The notes: generated by a model from the letters alone, not told the origin. DNA of 64,000 nucleotides from Gigantopelta aegis (GCF_016097555.1 NC_054713.1:7575417-7639416), one strand, 5' to 3'; counted from the stretch's first letter, positions 45,401 to 48,653 are shown. Numbers and translations are program-made.

Positions 45401-45877
45401 GTTTGCCAACATTCCTTTCTTTTATTTGTTTGCCAACATTCCTTTCTTTTATGTTTCTGCCTGTAGGATCTCCGCAGTCAGCTGGATCGGCTGCTAGAGG
45501 TGAAAGTCACTCACCCAGGTCCCACCAACTGGAATACGTCGGGAACCGAAGGAGCCATCATGAAGGCCATATCCGACCTGATCACAACCGAAGACAACCA
45601 GAGTAACCCAGGTCGTCGCGACCTTCCAGACGGTTCGTTTTCACCTGGATCGGATCACGACGGTTCCAGGTCCTACCACGATGGTCCCAGGCAGTCATCG
45701 CATGAGACAGACTGGGATTCACGTTCGCATGGTCGATCCTCGCACAAGACAAACAGGGACTATGATGATTGGTCTTCCGGTCATAGTGTCTCAATGAAAC
45801 GACTAAGAATTGGTCCTGGACCAAAGACGCACACGCGTAAAGGCCGACACAAGCGATTTGATGATGATGATTGGTGA
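7794..45877 (+). CDS. DHX36: DEAH-box G-quadruplex RNA/DNA helicase DHX36 (RHAU)
   Basis: Twenty-six coding exons join with consistent phases into 1104 codons. The order is: Gly/Arg-rich N-terminus (1-35); RHAU-specific motif [15 protein letters not shown] (about 53-67), which in this family binds the G-quadruplex face; Walker A GETGCGKT (254-261); TQPRRISA (from 286); DEIH (358-361); SAT (390-392); ATNIAET (571-577); QRKGRAGR (619-626); winged-helix/HA2 region with [16 protein letters not shown]-fold region with HPKSVN and [10 protein letters not shown]; and a charged tail. Family members unwind G-quadruplex DNA and mRNA in nucleus and cytoplasm using ATP. Human DHX36 has about 1008 residues; the excess lies mainly in the C-terminal tail. 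All motifs are intact, so the gene looks functional. Introns are bloated by repeats. The ATG at 7794 is chosen because it starts the glycine-rich leader; a further upstream start is not excluded. Confidence 0.93.
8503..8692. mobile_element. CAGGG-type MITE, copy 1 (intron 1 of DHX36)
   Basis: The ends GGGCTAGCTCTGG and CCAGAGCTAGCCC are inverted. The direct flanks are TGTAAT at 8497-8502 and 8693-8698. It is related to the element at 11791. Confidence 0.7.
8764..8869. mobile_element. Harbinger-like MITE, short copy in DHX36 intron 1
   Basis: The inverted ends start GGGCCGAATTT and continue to AAGCCTGTTT (about 24 bp, few mismatches). TAA flanks both sides, as for PIF/Harbinger insertions. 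Inside is one copy of the motif (inverted GCTTAAACACCTG) that is expanded at 56037. Confidence 0.68.
8916..9052 (+). CDS. DHX36: DHX36 coding exon 2 (RHAU-specific motif)
   Basis: The acceptor TTTCAG ends at 8915 and the donor GTGGGT starts at 9053. It encodes [18 protein letters not shown], the diagnostic quadruplex-binding motif, then a Lys/Gln-rich helix. Confidence 0.92.
9145..9412 (-). mobile_element. A-type SINE with an internal deletion
   Basis: The inverted tail is TTATCGACACCACTAGAGCA; the head ends TACCACTGGGCTATGTCCAG. The central ACTGGTATATCAAAGGC region is missing. Confidence 0.75.
9450..9950 (+). mobile_element. Old A-type SINE split by a B-type SINE
   Basis: The left part (CCAAATCCCATTGGTGGACC) and the right part (GGGAAAGCACATATAAAAGA... 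CATCCAATAGCTGA) belong to one copy. The insert at 9626-9815 is flanked by TTTGTGGGAAA on both sides. Confidence 0.65.
9626..9815 (+). mobile_element. B-type SINE inserted in another SINE
   Basis: The head CCGGCGTCGTGGCAGGCCAT leads through a shortened body to the type 2 tail GTGTTGAGTGCGTCGTTAAA. The 11-base target duplication TTTGTGGGAAA is at 9615-9625 and 9816-9826. Confidence 0.85.
10434..10758 (+). CDS. DHX36: DHX36 coding exon 3
   Basis: The acceptor AATTTCAG ends at 10433 and the donor GTAATT starts at 10759. It reads [20 protein letters not shown]..., then an acidic Ser/Pro-rich linker before the helicase core. The linker is the least conserved part of the protein. Confidence 0.88.
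10810..11690. repeat. Dispersed repeat with ~180-bp subrepeats, interrupted
   Basis: Two and a half copies of a unit with CTGAAATTTTGTGTA, CAGATCAAGTT, TTTCATGGCAATTTACCCAT and AGAGTTATGGCCCTTGAATT fill 11270-11690. The start (CCACATATAGTTTTCCAGA at 10848) is split from the rest by about 370 bases rich in GGTATCGGTAT / ATACCGATACC at 10880-11250, probably a separate insertion. Confidence 0.6.
11791..12066. mobile_element. CAGGG-type MITE, copy 2, with internal minisatellite
   Basis: The ends AGGGCTAGCTCTGG and CCAGAGCTAGCCCTG are inverted. The direct flanks are ATATAC at 11785-11790 and 12067-12072. Inside, a 47-bp unit (GCCAAATTATCTGTTAAACC...) is repeated four times (about 11821-12010). 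The element at 8503 has only one such segment. Confidence 0.8.
12247..12573 (+). mobile_element. A-type SINE with tail type 2
   Basis: The head GGGACGTAGCCCAGTGGTAA and B box TAGGATCAGTCC lead to the tail GTGTTGGGTGTGTCGTTTAA. It is in inverted orientation to the next copy. Confidence 0.88.
12612..12897 (-). mobile_element. A-type SINE, 3' end towards the previous copy
   Basis: The inverted body is CATATGGTTAAGGACACAG, GATCTTTTATATGCACCATC; the head ends ACCACTGGGCTACATCCCGT. Confidence 0.85.
12900..12924. repeat. Poly-C tract before DHX36 exon 4
   Basis: About 14 C then CTCCTCCCCC, 40 bases before the exon-4 acceptor. Similar C or G runs lie at 9551-9568, 31029-31055, 44238-44251 and 63979-63995. 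Confidence 0.8.
12965..13110 (+). CDS. DHX36: DHX36 coding exon 4
   Basis: The acceptor TTGTTAG ends at 12964 and the donor GTAGTT starts at 13111. It encodes [19 protein letters not shown], the conserved lead-in to the first RecA domain. Confidence 0.9.
13190..13500 (-). mobile_element. Diverged A-type SINE
   Basis: The inverted tail is AAAGTTTGTTTTGTGTCATG; body GGGATCTTTTATATGTACTT; head remnant GAGTGCTCAACTGAATGAG. Confidence 0.7.
13541..13726 (+). mobile_element. 5'-truncated A-type SINE with tail type 1
   Basis: It runs from TGTCTGTGGGAAAGCACATA to CTCTAGTGGTGTCATTAAAT. Confidence 0.75.
13999..14073 (+). CDS. DHX36: DHX36 coding exon 5 (Walker A)
   Basis: The acceptor TTTTTCAG ends at 13998 and the donor GTGAGA starts at 14074. 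It encodes [15 protein letters not shown], helicase motif I, with the ATP-binding lysine. Confidence 0.95.
14178..14251 (+). mobile_element. SINE body fragment
   Basis: CAACCACAGCCCCATGACTG and GGTATATCAAAGCTGTGGTA match the A-type body. Confidence 0.55.
15035..15130 (+). CDS. DHX36: DHX36 coding exon 6 (motif Ia)
   Basis: The acceptor TATTTCAG ends at 15034 and the donor GTAAGT starts at 15131. It reads [11 protein letters not shown]...[13 protein letters not shown]. Confidence 0.95.
15594..15673 (+). CDS. DHX36: DHX36 coding exon 7
   Basis: The acceptor TTTTGCAG ends at 15593. The donor GTGAGT starts at 15674, which avoids an in-frame TAG that would appear by read-through. It reads [11 protein letters not shown]...VGYQIRLE; the split TAT codon is completed by exon 8. 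Confidence 0.92.
15918..16212. repeat. Compound microsatellite in DHX36 intron 7
   Basis: TATATG hexamers, then CATAGA, CACATA and CACA, then (TA)n. Confidence 0.95.
16614..16688 (+). CDS. DHX36: DHX36 coding exon 8
   Basis: The acceptor TTTTCAG ends at 16613 and the donor GTAAGT starts at 16689. It encodes [20 protein letters not shown], helicase motif Ib region with CTTG. Confidence 0.95.
16800..17050. mobile_element. Old SINE pieces with an inverted tRNA-like head
   Basis: On the minus strand CTATTAGCTCAGTTGGTAGA and GTAGTTCAAATACCC are A- and B-box-like. A plus-strand body fragment (AAAAGCCATGGTATGAGCTA) follows. Confidence 0.5.
17403..17851. mobile_element. Possible MITE with 16-bp perfect inverted ends, intron 8
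   Basis: TATTTATTACCCCAGC at 17403-17418 recurs inverted at 17836-17851. I see no clear target duplication or coding content. Confidence 0.4.
18220..18294. repeat. Left part of the dispersed ~180-bp-unit repeat
   Basis: CATATAGTTTTCCAGACATT and ATTGAGCTGAAATGTTTTGT match the repeat at 10848 onward. It leads into the 35-bp array, and the repeat continues after the array (GACTTTCATGGAGATTTG at 18960) and after the SINE cluster at 19530. Confidence 0.6.
18295..18960. repeat. 35-bp minisatellite in DHX36 intron 8
   Basis: The unit TAGCTGAAATTTGGTGTATA...TCTCTATCATAGT is repeated about 19 times. It grew inside a dispersed repeat whose ordinary form is seen at 11270-11690. Confidence 0.9.
18976..19530 (+). 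mobile_element. A-type SINE split by a second SINE
   Basis: The head GGGCGGGACATAGCCCAGTG and body reach CCAATAGCCGATG. They resume after the insert with ATTAATAAATTAATGTGCTC and tail type 1. Confidence 0.85.
19218..19458 (+). mobile_element. 5'-truncated A-type SINE (tail type 2) nested in a tail-1 copy
   Basis: It starts TTCTTGCTCCAGCCAGTG and ends GAGTGCATCGTTAAATAAAC. The target duplication CCAATAGCCGATG is at 19205-19217 and 19459-19471. Confidence 0.88.
19624..20121. mobile_element. Tc1/mariner-like MITE in DHX36 intron 8
   Basis: The ends TATACACTCTTCAAAA (19624-19639) and TTTTGAAGAGTATATA (20106-20121) are inverted with one mismatch. The internal 470 bases have no transposase. Confidence 0.6.
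20244..20410 (+). CDS. DHX36: DHX36 coding exon 9 (DEIH box, SAT)
   Basis: The acceptor ATTTAG ends at 20243 and the donor GTAAGT starts at 20411. It encodes [16 protein letters not shown] and [13 protein letters not shown], motifs II and III that couple ATP hydrolysis to unwinding. Confidence 0.95.
20490..20655 (+). mobile_element. Diverged A-type SINE
   Basis: GGACAGAAAGTAGCCTAGTA, TTGGATCTCCCTTGGTGGAC and CATTCCAACCAGTTCCCCAC remain. Confidence 0.55.
20857..20938 (+). CDS. DHX36: DHX36 coding exon 10
   Basis: The acceptor TTTTCAG ends at 20856 and the donor GTATGT starts at 20939. It reads [20 protein letters not shown], the start of the second RecA domain. Confidence 0.93.
21384..21660 (+). 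mobile_element. A-type SINE with tail type 1
   Basis: The head GGGCGGGATTTAGCTCAGTG keeps a tRNA-like A box; the tail ends AATCAATGTGCTCTAGTGG. Confidence 0.8.
21700..21978 (+). mobile_element. C-type SINE
   Basis: GGTGGTGTCGTGGTTAAGCC, CCACTACACCCTCTTCTCTC, CCCACTGTCCTGGACAGA and GGATATAAGCACGAAAATAA define this head and tail type. Confidence 0.85.
22047..22178 (+). CDS. DHX36: DHX36 coding exon 11
   Basis: The acceptor TTGTAG ends at 22046 and the donor GTTAGT starts at 22179. It encodes a basic His/Gln/Arg-rich insert ([18 protein letters not shown]...), equal in position to the variable linker of vertebrate DHX36. The donor sequence is copied in the array that follows. Confidence 0.88.
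22200..24972. repeat. 2.8-kb minisatellite of 24-bp units in DHX36 intron 11
   Basis: The unit is AGAGTTAGTATATTTATAGT plus AACA, with variants AGAGTTTGTA, AGAGTTTGAA and AAGGTTTGTA. About 115 copies follow directly on exon 11. The period is a multiple of three, so frames with few stops run through it; they are not genes. About thirty units carry AGAGTTAGTAT, identical to the exon-11/intron junction. Confidence 0.95.
25099..25369 (+). mobile_element. C-type SINE
   Basis: It has the same landmarks as the copy at 21700: AGTGGTGTCGTGGTTAAGCC through TTGGATATAAGCACGG. Confidence 0.85.
25603..26146. mobile_element. CAGGG-type MITE, copy 3, with internal minisatellite
   Basis: The ends CAGGGCCTCTAG and CTAGAAGCCCTG are inverted (one mismatch). 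The direct flanks are GATAAAC at 25596-25602 and 26147-26153. A 32-bp unit (GGCTAGTGGATTTTATAAAT...) is repeated about seven times at 25910-26128. It lies 35 bases before exon 12 of DHX36. Confidence 0.75.
26181..26283 (+). CDS. DHX36: DHX36 coding exon 12
   Basis: The acceptor TTTTACAG ends at 26180 and the donor GTGAGT starts at 26284. It encodes [18 protein letters not shown] of the second RecA domain. Confidence 0.93.
26318..27000 (+). mobile_element. C-type SINE split by a B-type SINE
   Basis: The C body runs to CTTAATCGGATATAA at about 26570 and resumes with AATTGGATATAAGCACG at about 26962. The repeated junction acts as the target duplication. Confidence 0.8.
26573..26957 (-). mobile_element. 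B-type SINE nested in a C-type SINE
   Basis: The inverted tail AAGAAATGTTTTATTTAACG starts it, and the head ends GCCACCGAGGCCGG. It is full length and little diverged. Confidence 0.88.
27001..27298 (+). mobile_element. A-type SINE with tail type 1
   Basis: GGACATAGCCTAGTGATAAA to GTGCTCTAGTGGTGTTGTTA. It lies 50 bases before exon 13. Confidence 0.85.
27349..27436 (+). CDS. DHX36: DHX36 coding exon 13
   Basis: The acceptor GTTTCAG ends at 27348 and the donor GTAAGT starts at 27437. It reads [20 protein letters not shown], with the conserved AILVFxPGW strand. Confidence 0.93.
27990..28302 (+). mobile_element. A-type SINE with tail type 2
   Basis: GGTAAGGCGCTTGCTCGATG through GTGTTGAGTGCGTCACTAAA and (TTTC)n. 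Confidence 0.85.
28721..28841 (+). CDS. DHX36: DHX36 coding exon 14 (motif V)
   Basis: The acceptor TTTTGCAG ends at 28720 and the donor GTCAAT starts at 28842 (weak at +3/+5). It encodes [20 protein letters not shown] and [10 protein letters not shown]. Confidence 0.93.
29133..29285. repeat. Long hairpin in DHX36 intron 14
   Basis: The inner arms at 29165-29198 and 29216-29249 start GTCAACTCATGATGTGTGAA and are near-perfect inverted repeats. The outer arms TTCATGGGGTGTTTT and AAACACCATGGAA extend it. Confidence 0.6.
29870..30165. mobile_element. Foldback element in DHX36 intron 14
   Basis: Arms of well over 100 bases are inverted: GGTTAAGTTACCACATAAAC on the left matches GTTTATGTGGTAACTTTAAC on the right. 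The loop is near TAGTCTCTGGTGCAACAGCG. Confidence 0.6.
30425..30655 (+). mobile_element. 5'-truncated A-type SINE with tail type 1
   Basis: It runs from TTCTCGTTCGAACCAGTG to GTGGTGTCGTTAAACAAAAC. Confidence 0.8.
30724..30867 (+). CDS. DHX36: DHX36 coding exon 15 (motif VI)
   Basis: The acceptor TATATCAG ends at 30723 and the donor GTTAGT starts at 30868. It encodes [17 protein letters not shown] and [14 protein letters not shown], the arginine-finger motif. The glycine usual in VIDGG is Cys here (VIDCG). Confidence 0.93.
31068..31225 (+). mobile_element. A-type SINE body fragment
   Basis: CCAACCAGTATCCCATGACT and GGTGTATATAAAAGATCCCT are recognisable. It is preceded by a C18 tract. Confidence 0.6.
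31862..31979 (+). CDS. DHX36: DHX36 coding exon 16
   Basis: The acceptor TATCACAG ends at 31861 and the donor GTAAGT starts at 31980. It encodes [14 protein letters not shown] and [17 protein letters not shown], the entry to the winged-helix domain. Confidence 0.93.
32165..32335 (-). repeat. Dispersed repeat D, copy inverted to 43380-44210
   Basis: CGCTGTCCACTTCCACATCC and CACCTGCCATTTCCCATCAG are the inverse of segments at 43440-43530 and 44090-44190. Confidence 0.7.
32411..32684 (+). mobile_element. C-type SINE
   Basis: TGCGTGGTTAAGCCATCGG through TTGGATATGAGCACGAAAAT. Confidence 0.82.
32732..32965. mobile_element. Possible CAGGG-type MITE, copy 4
   Basis: The ends are CAGACCTTTGAAAATTTCA and an inverted counterpart ending GAGGCCTG. 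The flanks are TAACAA and TAATAA (one mismatch). The inside holds repeated GGGTTATGCAAGAA, recalling the element at 58825. Confidence 0.5.
32966..33225 (+). mobile_element. LINE reverse-transcriptase fragment (jockey/CR1-like)
   Basis: The plus strand reads [18 protein letters not shown], then after a stop [17 protein letters not shown], and in a shifted frame [17 protein letters not shown]. These match the family pattern [15 protein letters not shown]...WI.NYL.NR.QRV...AGVPQGS.L.PLLF. The Gly-Ser of VPQGS and much of the gene are missing, so it is a dead fragment of about 85 codons with at least one stop and one frameshift, in DHX36 intron 16. Confidence 0.7.
33306..33404 (+). CDS. DHX36: DHX36 coding exon 17
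   Basis: The acceptor TTTTTCAG ends at 33305 and the donor GTAAAG starts at 33405. It reads [20 protein letters not shown]..., the HA2 region. Confidence 0.92.
33600..33977. repeat. Decayed tandem copies of the exon-18 acceptor region
   Basis: GGTACCTGTATGTTTCTAGAAT plus GGGTTAA-like segments recur about six times with a spacing near 60 bases (33611, 33675, 33726, 33790, 33850, 33910). They lead into the real acceptor at 33977. The first copy also keeps the start of exon 18. Confidence 0.75.
33620..33661 (+). pseudogene. DHX36: Decayed duplicate of the 5' end of DHX36 exon 18
   Basis: After TTTCCAG the plus strand reads [13 protein letters not shown] then stop, against [13 protein letters not shown] in the true exon 18. 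About 10 of 42 bases differ. Its use would end the protein at once. Confidence 0.75.
33978..34151 (+). CDS. DHX36: DHX36 coding exon 18
   Basis: The acceptor TTTGCCAG ends at 33977 and the donor GTAAGT starts at 34152. It encodes [20 protein letters not shown] and [19 protein letters not shown], hallmark HA2 sequence. The acceptor and first codons have a decayed duplicate at 33611-33661. Confidence 0.94.
34735..35051 (+). mobile_element. A-type SINE with tail type 1 and poly-A
   Basis: The head GTGGGATTTAGCTCAGTCGG has an intact A-box-like sequence. The tail ends in about 20 A. Confidence 0.8.
35090..35181. mobile_element. Degenerate Harbinger-like MITE in DHX36 intron 18
   Basis: It shares CTGTTTTTCTTAAATGCAGG, TACATGCATGTAAA and GCTTTGTAAAATCGGCCC with the copies at 8764 and 56037. 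Confidence 0.55.
35202..35535 (+). mobile_element. A-type SINE, full length, tail type 2
   Basis: The head GGGGCGGGACGTAGCCCAGT and B box GGGATCGATCCCC are intact; the tail is GAGTGCGTCGTTAAATAAAA. A good reference copy for the family. Confidence 0.9.
35638..35724 (+). CDS. DHX36: DHX36 coding exon 19
   Basis: The acceptor GTTCCAG ends at 35637 and the donor GTACTA starts at 35725. It reads [20 protein letters not shown]...VNAFQ. Confidence 0.92.
35763..36036 (+). mobile_element. C-type SINE
   Basis: CCAGCCTCGCTGGTGATGTG through TTGGATATAAGAATGAAAAT and (GAAAT)n. It lies 39 bases after exon 19. Confidence 0.85.
36040..37310. other. Unremarkable AT-rich part of DHX36 intron 19
   Basis: No repeat, exon or structured motif was recognised. 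Confidence 0.4.
37312..37712 (+). mobile_element. A-type SINE with an internal tandem duplication
   Basis: The block from CCTGTCTGTGGCCCATTGGG to GTACATGTATGTGCTAT, about 87 bases, occurs twice in a row (37372-37545). Head and tail are single. Confidence 0.85.
37818..37895 (+). CDS. DHX36: DHX36 coding exon 20
   Basis: The acceptor TCTGCAG ends at 37817 and the donor GTAAGT starts at 37896. It reads [20 protein letters not shown], matching the family GWEE...YCWEYFLS segment. Confidence 0.93.
38070..38430. mobile_element. MITE with ACCCTAGTTT-type ends, copy 2 (DHX36 intron 20)
   Basis: Same family as 74-442 and 53147-53541. It shares CTACAAACCTGTAA, GGGATGATCAGAAACTTC and TGTTTAAAAACTAGGGTC. 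Confidence 0.65.
38510..39031. mobile_element. CAGGG-type MITE, copy 5, with internal minisatellite
   Basis: The ends CATGGCTCGAACTTAA and TTAAGTTCGAGCCCTG are inverted. The flanks are CAATAG and CAATAT (one mismatch). A 43-bp unit starting TCTCAACAACGGCAATTACC occurs five times at 38811-39025. It broke a SINE tail whose remainder forms the exon-21 acceptor. Confidence 0.75.
39099..39198 (+). CDS. DHX36: DHX36 coding exon 21
   Basis: The acceptor ATTTCAG ends at 39098 and the donor GTCAGT starts at 39199. It reads [20 protein letters not shown]. The acceptor tract is an ATTC-repeat tail like that of the SINEs here. Confidence 0.92.
39334..39969. mobile_element. CAGGG-type MITE, copy 6, with a second MITE nested inside
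   Basis: The ends CAGGGCTCAAACTTAAG and TTAAGTTCGAGCCCGG are inverted. The flanks are CGACAT and CTACAT (one mismatch). It is a sister of the element at 38510, sharing TTAAATACTGGCAGATAATG and ACCGACGGCA. Unlike its sister it is interrupted at 39519-39754. Confidence 0.72.
39519..39754. mobile_element. Small Tc1-like MITE nested in the element at 39334
   Basis: The ends TATACTGATGGAAAGAAATA and TATTTCTTTCCATCAGTATA are inverted, with TA at the border. It is missing from the sister element at 38510, which confirms insertion. Confidence 0.72.
40112..40405 (+). mobile_element. A-type SINE (tail 1) nested in the SINE at 39985
   Basis: GGACAGGACGTAGACCGCTT through GTTGTTAAACAAAACAAACT. It is flanked by TTTCTCATTCTAGACA on both sides. 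Confidence 0.82.
40523..40808 (+). mobile_element. A-type SINE (tail 2), 5' truncated, nested in the SINE at 39985
   Basis: It starts GATGTGCGGTCAGTGTGGG. The target duplication CCTCAGGCAAGTGCT / CCTCAGGCGAGTGCT is at 40508-40522 and 40809-40823 (one mismatch). Confidence 0.85.
41027..41120 (+). CDS. DHX36: DHX36 coding exon 22
   Basis: The acceptor TTTCAG ends at 41026 and the donor GTGAGT starts at 41121. It reads [20 protein letters not shown], the conserved start of the OB-fold domain. Confidence 0.94.
41736..42125 (+). mobile_element. B-type SINE, full length, with perfect target duplication
   Basis: GACCGGCCTCGGTGGCGTCG through type 2 tail and (TTTC)n. TCAATCTGTGCCA is duplicated at 41723-41735 and 42126-42138. 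It is the best reference copy of family B. Confidence 0.92.
42404..42442. repeat. (TA)n microsatellite in DHX36 intron 22
   Basis: A simple TA run. Confidence 0.9.
42602..42725 (+). CDS. DHX36: DHX36 coding exon 23
   Basis: The acceptor TCTTCCAG ends at 42601 and the donor GTGTGT starts at 42726. It reads [18 protein letters not shown] and [12 protein letters not shown] (OB fold). Confidence 0.93.
42821..42960. repeat. Dispersed repeat with GGGGGCCCTCCCC core, copy 1
   Basis: TTTCTGCCAGAAAGAAATTT and GTATGGGGGCCCTCCCCAGC recur at 58030-58165. Confidence 0.65.
43218..43292 (+). CDS. DHX36: DHX36 coding exon 24
   Basis: The acceptor TTTTTCAG ends at 43217 and the donor GTAAAT starts at 43293. 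It reads [20 protein letters not shown]. Confidence 0.94.
43380..44343. repeat. Tandemly duplicated repeat D, split by a SINE, ending at the exon-25 acceptor
   Basis: CAGACTAAGCCCATAGCTAA, GCTGATGGGGAATGGCAGGT and GAGAGACAAGGACTGGGATG occur in both halves (43380-43610 and 43615-44210). The second half continues to CGTTAAACATAAACATTTCT and CTTTC repeats ending in the acceptor AG. Confidence 0.7.
43683..44082 (-). mobile_element. B-type SINE in repeat D
   Basis: The inverted tail AGTAAAGTTTGTTTTATTTA starts it and the head ends CACCGAGGCCGG. The target GCTGATGGGGA is duplicated on both sides. Confidence 0.88.
44344..44421 (+). CDS. DHX36: DHX36 coding exon 25
   Basis: The acceptor CCTTTCAG ends at 44343 and the donor GTAGTT starts at 44422. 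It reads [20 protein letters not shown]. The pyrimidine tract of the acceptor is a SINE-like CTTT tail. Confidence 0.93.
44465..44850 (-). mobile_element. A-type SINE with an early-tail interruption
   Basis: The main part 44565-44850 ends in the head GAGCACTCGACCAACTGAG. A second tail fragment at 44467-44512 precedes a piece (CACCTTTAAAATGTGGAATT) that also occurs at 47338. Confidence 0.7.
44868..45465. repeat. CT-rich minisatellite in the last DHX36 intron
   Basis: CAACATTCCTTTCTTTTATT-type units of about 22-33 bases are repeated over 20 times up to the acceptor of exon 26. A long frame through it is an artefact. Confidence 0.88.
45467..45877 (+). CDS. DHX36: DHX36 terminal coding exon 26
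   Basis: The acceptor CCTGTAG ends at 45466; TGA stop at 45875-45877. The first 45 or so codons ([14 protein letters not shown]...[14 protein letters not shown]) match the family C-terminus. The remaining 90 are a Ser/Asp/Arg/His-rich tail with [17 protein letters not shown] and a final KRFDDDDW. The tail is longer than in human DHX36 and probably disordered. Confidence 0.9.
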   Translation, partial: DLRSQLDRLLEVKVTHPGPTNWNTSGTEGAIMKAISDLITTEDNQSNPGRRDLPDGSFSPGSDHDGSRSYHDGPRQSSHETDWDSRSHGRSSHKTNRDYDDWSSGHSVSMKRLRIGPGPKTHTRKGRHKRFDDDDW

Positions 45878-46159
45878 ATCTGAGATGTAAATTTATGCAA
45901 AGGTCGACACAAGTGTTTTGACGATTATGATTAGTGAATCTGTTATATGTAAATTTATAGAGATTAATTTATATTTCTTGCAAGAAATATTTTGATGCTT
46001 AGAGATTTTATAGTGGTATATGAAAGGAGCAGGATTGGGGGGTAGGGAGAGGCATAAATAGTGTATTCATTTGGGGGTGGGGTCACAGGGAGTCTATGAC
46101 CTAAAACTGTATACGTTTTTGAATGATATTTTGTGATAAATTTGTACAATTTTACATGA

Positions 46160-46165
46160 AATAAA
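46160..46165 (+). terminator. DHX36: Likely DHX36 polyadenylation signal AATAAA
   Basis: AATAAA lies 283 bases after the DHX36 stop, in an AT-rich 3' UTR-like stretch. Confidence 0.45.
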
Positions 46166-46339
46166 CATCTCTGTGTATAGATTTTTACTTCTAAAGAGAA
46201 AATCAAAACACACAAGCCTTCCAGTACGATGTCAGTCTGTAAACAAGGAATGCACTATTTGTTTGACGACAGATTTAATTTTAAAACAGGTTGTCATTTA
46301 ATACCATGAGCTTTTTCATCAGAACTATCACATAGGCTA

Positions 46340-46440
46340 CATAAACGGATAAAGCAGCAAGGGGTCTTTTATATGCATGTGTGTAGACATGACAGTACAT
46401 ACCAGTCTTTTTAATGCACCAGTTGTGCAAAAGCACCAGG
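46340..46440 (-). mobile_element. SINE fragment
   Basis: GCAAGGGGTCTTTTATATGC and GACAGTACATACCAGTCTTT are inverted A-type body. Confidence 0.5.
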
Positions 46441-46494
46441 CTCATGCTACATTGTTCTTCAAGGTTCTCCAACAAACTTTTTGTTTTACTACTA

Positions 46495-47264
46495 TTTAAA
46501 GAGACACACCCTAGTTACGTTTATTTGTTAACCATTACGGCGTTGTTTTTCGCTATTAAACCCCCATTTTTCACAAATAAAATTGCACTTTACTTACATT
46601 TTATTATTTAGAATACACATTTCCATTCACCTGAAGTGCTTTTTGGTAATCCTGATGTTTGTAAAACCACGAAATGCATTTTTTCACAAAACGTGTTGTC
46701 GAGAAAAACCGTTAAGCAAGCGAGGTCCAATCTATTTTTAATGTCAGACGTTGGTATATCACGTGACCGTTATCATTTTGGTTCAGTTTGTTTTCTCGTG
46801 CACGGTTCGCGCAATCAACATCCGATTTGTTGTTGTTCATTTGTGAGATTTTTCTTCAGTTCGTGAACATTTTCAGTAACAATAAAGTTCAGACAAGTGT
46901 CTCAATACAAAACGTTACAAACCCTTAAAACCAAAACCAATAATTTTGCTAAGTCTTACGATATCTGGAGAGGGGATACAACCAGGACAGAACAGTTGGA
47001 ACATGTCCAGGAGAGGTGAAACGAACACACCCCAAGTCTGTGAAATTTGTCGTGACGTAGGCATTGTTGTGCTTCTACCGGTGACATCAGAATACTAACT
47101 TTCAAAATTATTTGGGACATGGGGATTCCCATGGTATTTATCGATATAAAACCAGCTTTTTTACTCCATTTGATAAAAACGTGATCTAAGTGTGTTACAG
47201 GTTTGTAGATTAACCAAATTAGAATTTATTTTCGCTGGATGGAAACTAGGGTGTGCGGCTTTAA
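46495..47264. mobile_element. MITE-like repeat with inverted ACACCCTAGTT ends
   Basis: The left end TTAAAGAGACACACCCTAGTT and the right end AACTAGGGTGTGCGGCTTTAA are inverted. The right 180 bases recur inverted at 6436-6612. Confidence 0.6.
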
Positions 47265-47374
47265 ATTATTTGTTTGTAATTTCTTGTGGGCAGAAGTTTA
47301 TAAATTTGACAGGAAATCGCCATTACGATATGCACGCACCTTTAAAATGTAGAATTTCAGAAAAATCTGCTGGT

Positions 47375-47655
47375 ATTATTTAGTTTAATGACACCACTAG
47401 AGCGCATTGATTAATTAATCATCGGCTGTTGGATGTCAAACATTTGGTTATTCCGACTTGTAGTCATCAAAAGGAAACCAGCTACATCTTTTATATGCAC
47501 CATCCCACAGACAGGATAACACATACCACAGCCTTTGATATACCAGTCTTGGTGCACTGGCTGGAATGAAAAATAGCTCAATGGGCCCACTGACCGGAAT
47601 CAATCTCAGACAGACCGACCGCACATCAAGCGAGTGCTTTACCACTGGGCTACAA
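47375..47655 (-). mobile_element. A-type SINE with tail type 1
   Basis: The inverted tail AATGACACCACTAGAGCGCA and head GAGTGCTTTACCACTGGGCT bound it. Confidence 0.85.
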
Positions 47656-47659
47656 GTTT

Positions 47660-48653
47660 AAAATTAATTTTGTTGGGAAATCGCTATTACGATATGCAAC
47701 GTTGAGATGGCACTTTACAATGCGCAATTTCTAAAAAGAATCTGCCAAGATTTTTATCTCTTATTGCAAGTAAAATAAAACAAATAACATGAAACATACA
47801 CAGAGTTCAAGCACTTTTAATTGTTTAATAACAAACATAAACAATTTCCAACCGGTTACCTCTCCAGCAGACCGGAGGGAAATAACATGAACAAAAAACT
47901 GCTAAAAATATATAAAAGTGTGACAAAATAAAACCGCCATTTAATTGCATCACTTGCAGATCAAATGGAGATCCAACAATAAATATGCCTATATTTAAAT
48001 CACAAATGTAGTGTCCCTGGTTGCGTCTCTCGCAGATCAGTTTAATAACATGCATGTTAAAGGCATCACAGAATTGGTCAGCTGTCACATTCAATACTTT
48101 TTTTGTATTCACCAGGCAAGATCGGAGATCACACTCAATATCAATACTTTGGGTGTTCACCAAGCAAGTCTAGCTATGATTCTGGGCCATGATATTCGAA
48201 GCTATCTTAGTGCTACAATATTATAAAGCCACCATAGGTAGCTTACAACGGTTTTACGATATCGTAGCCCTGAGATAGCTTCAAAATCTCTAGCCAGGTG
48301 CCTAATTCAAAGAGCTCTCTTAGGCTTTACTAAACAACAAAGCATCCTCTTTGCAAGCCTTTTAGCATTGCACTGCAAAGTTGCGAGAGTTTAGTGAATT
48401 AAGTCCAAGGCCTCTAAAAATTGTGACAACGTTAGTTACATTCACCTAAGTCTAGTTTGACATAACTAATTTTTTGTACACGTTTTAAATTTAGGACATC
48501 ATTTATTTGGTCATGATGGGTTACCAAGACGTGTTTTTGCATAATCTATACATGGTCTACTACCATTTTCAATTCCTAGATGCTTGTACGGTTGTGTTCC
48601 CTTTATTGTGAATGGGACGTAATCTACTCTTACTGGTACTGAGGGATGGGAGA
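47660..48653. other. Intergenic DNA, nothing recognised
   Basis: Frames are short and without family resemblance. Confidence 0.4.

Noticed and set aside
44774-45606. 230-residue Phe/Leu-rich frame that looks like a membrane protein
   Set aside because: It is the CT-rich intronic minisatellite before DHX36 exon 26; the other frames show the same repeat.
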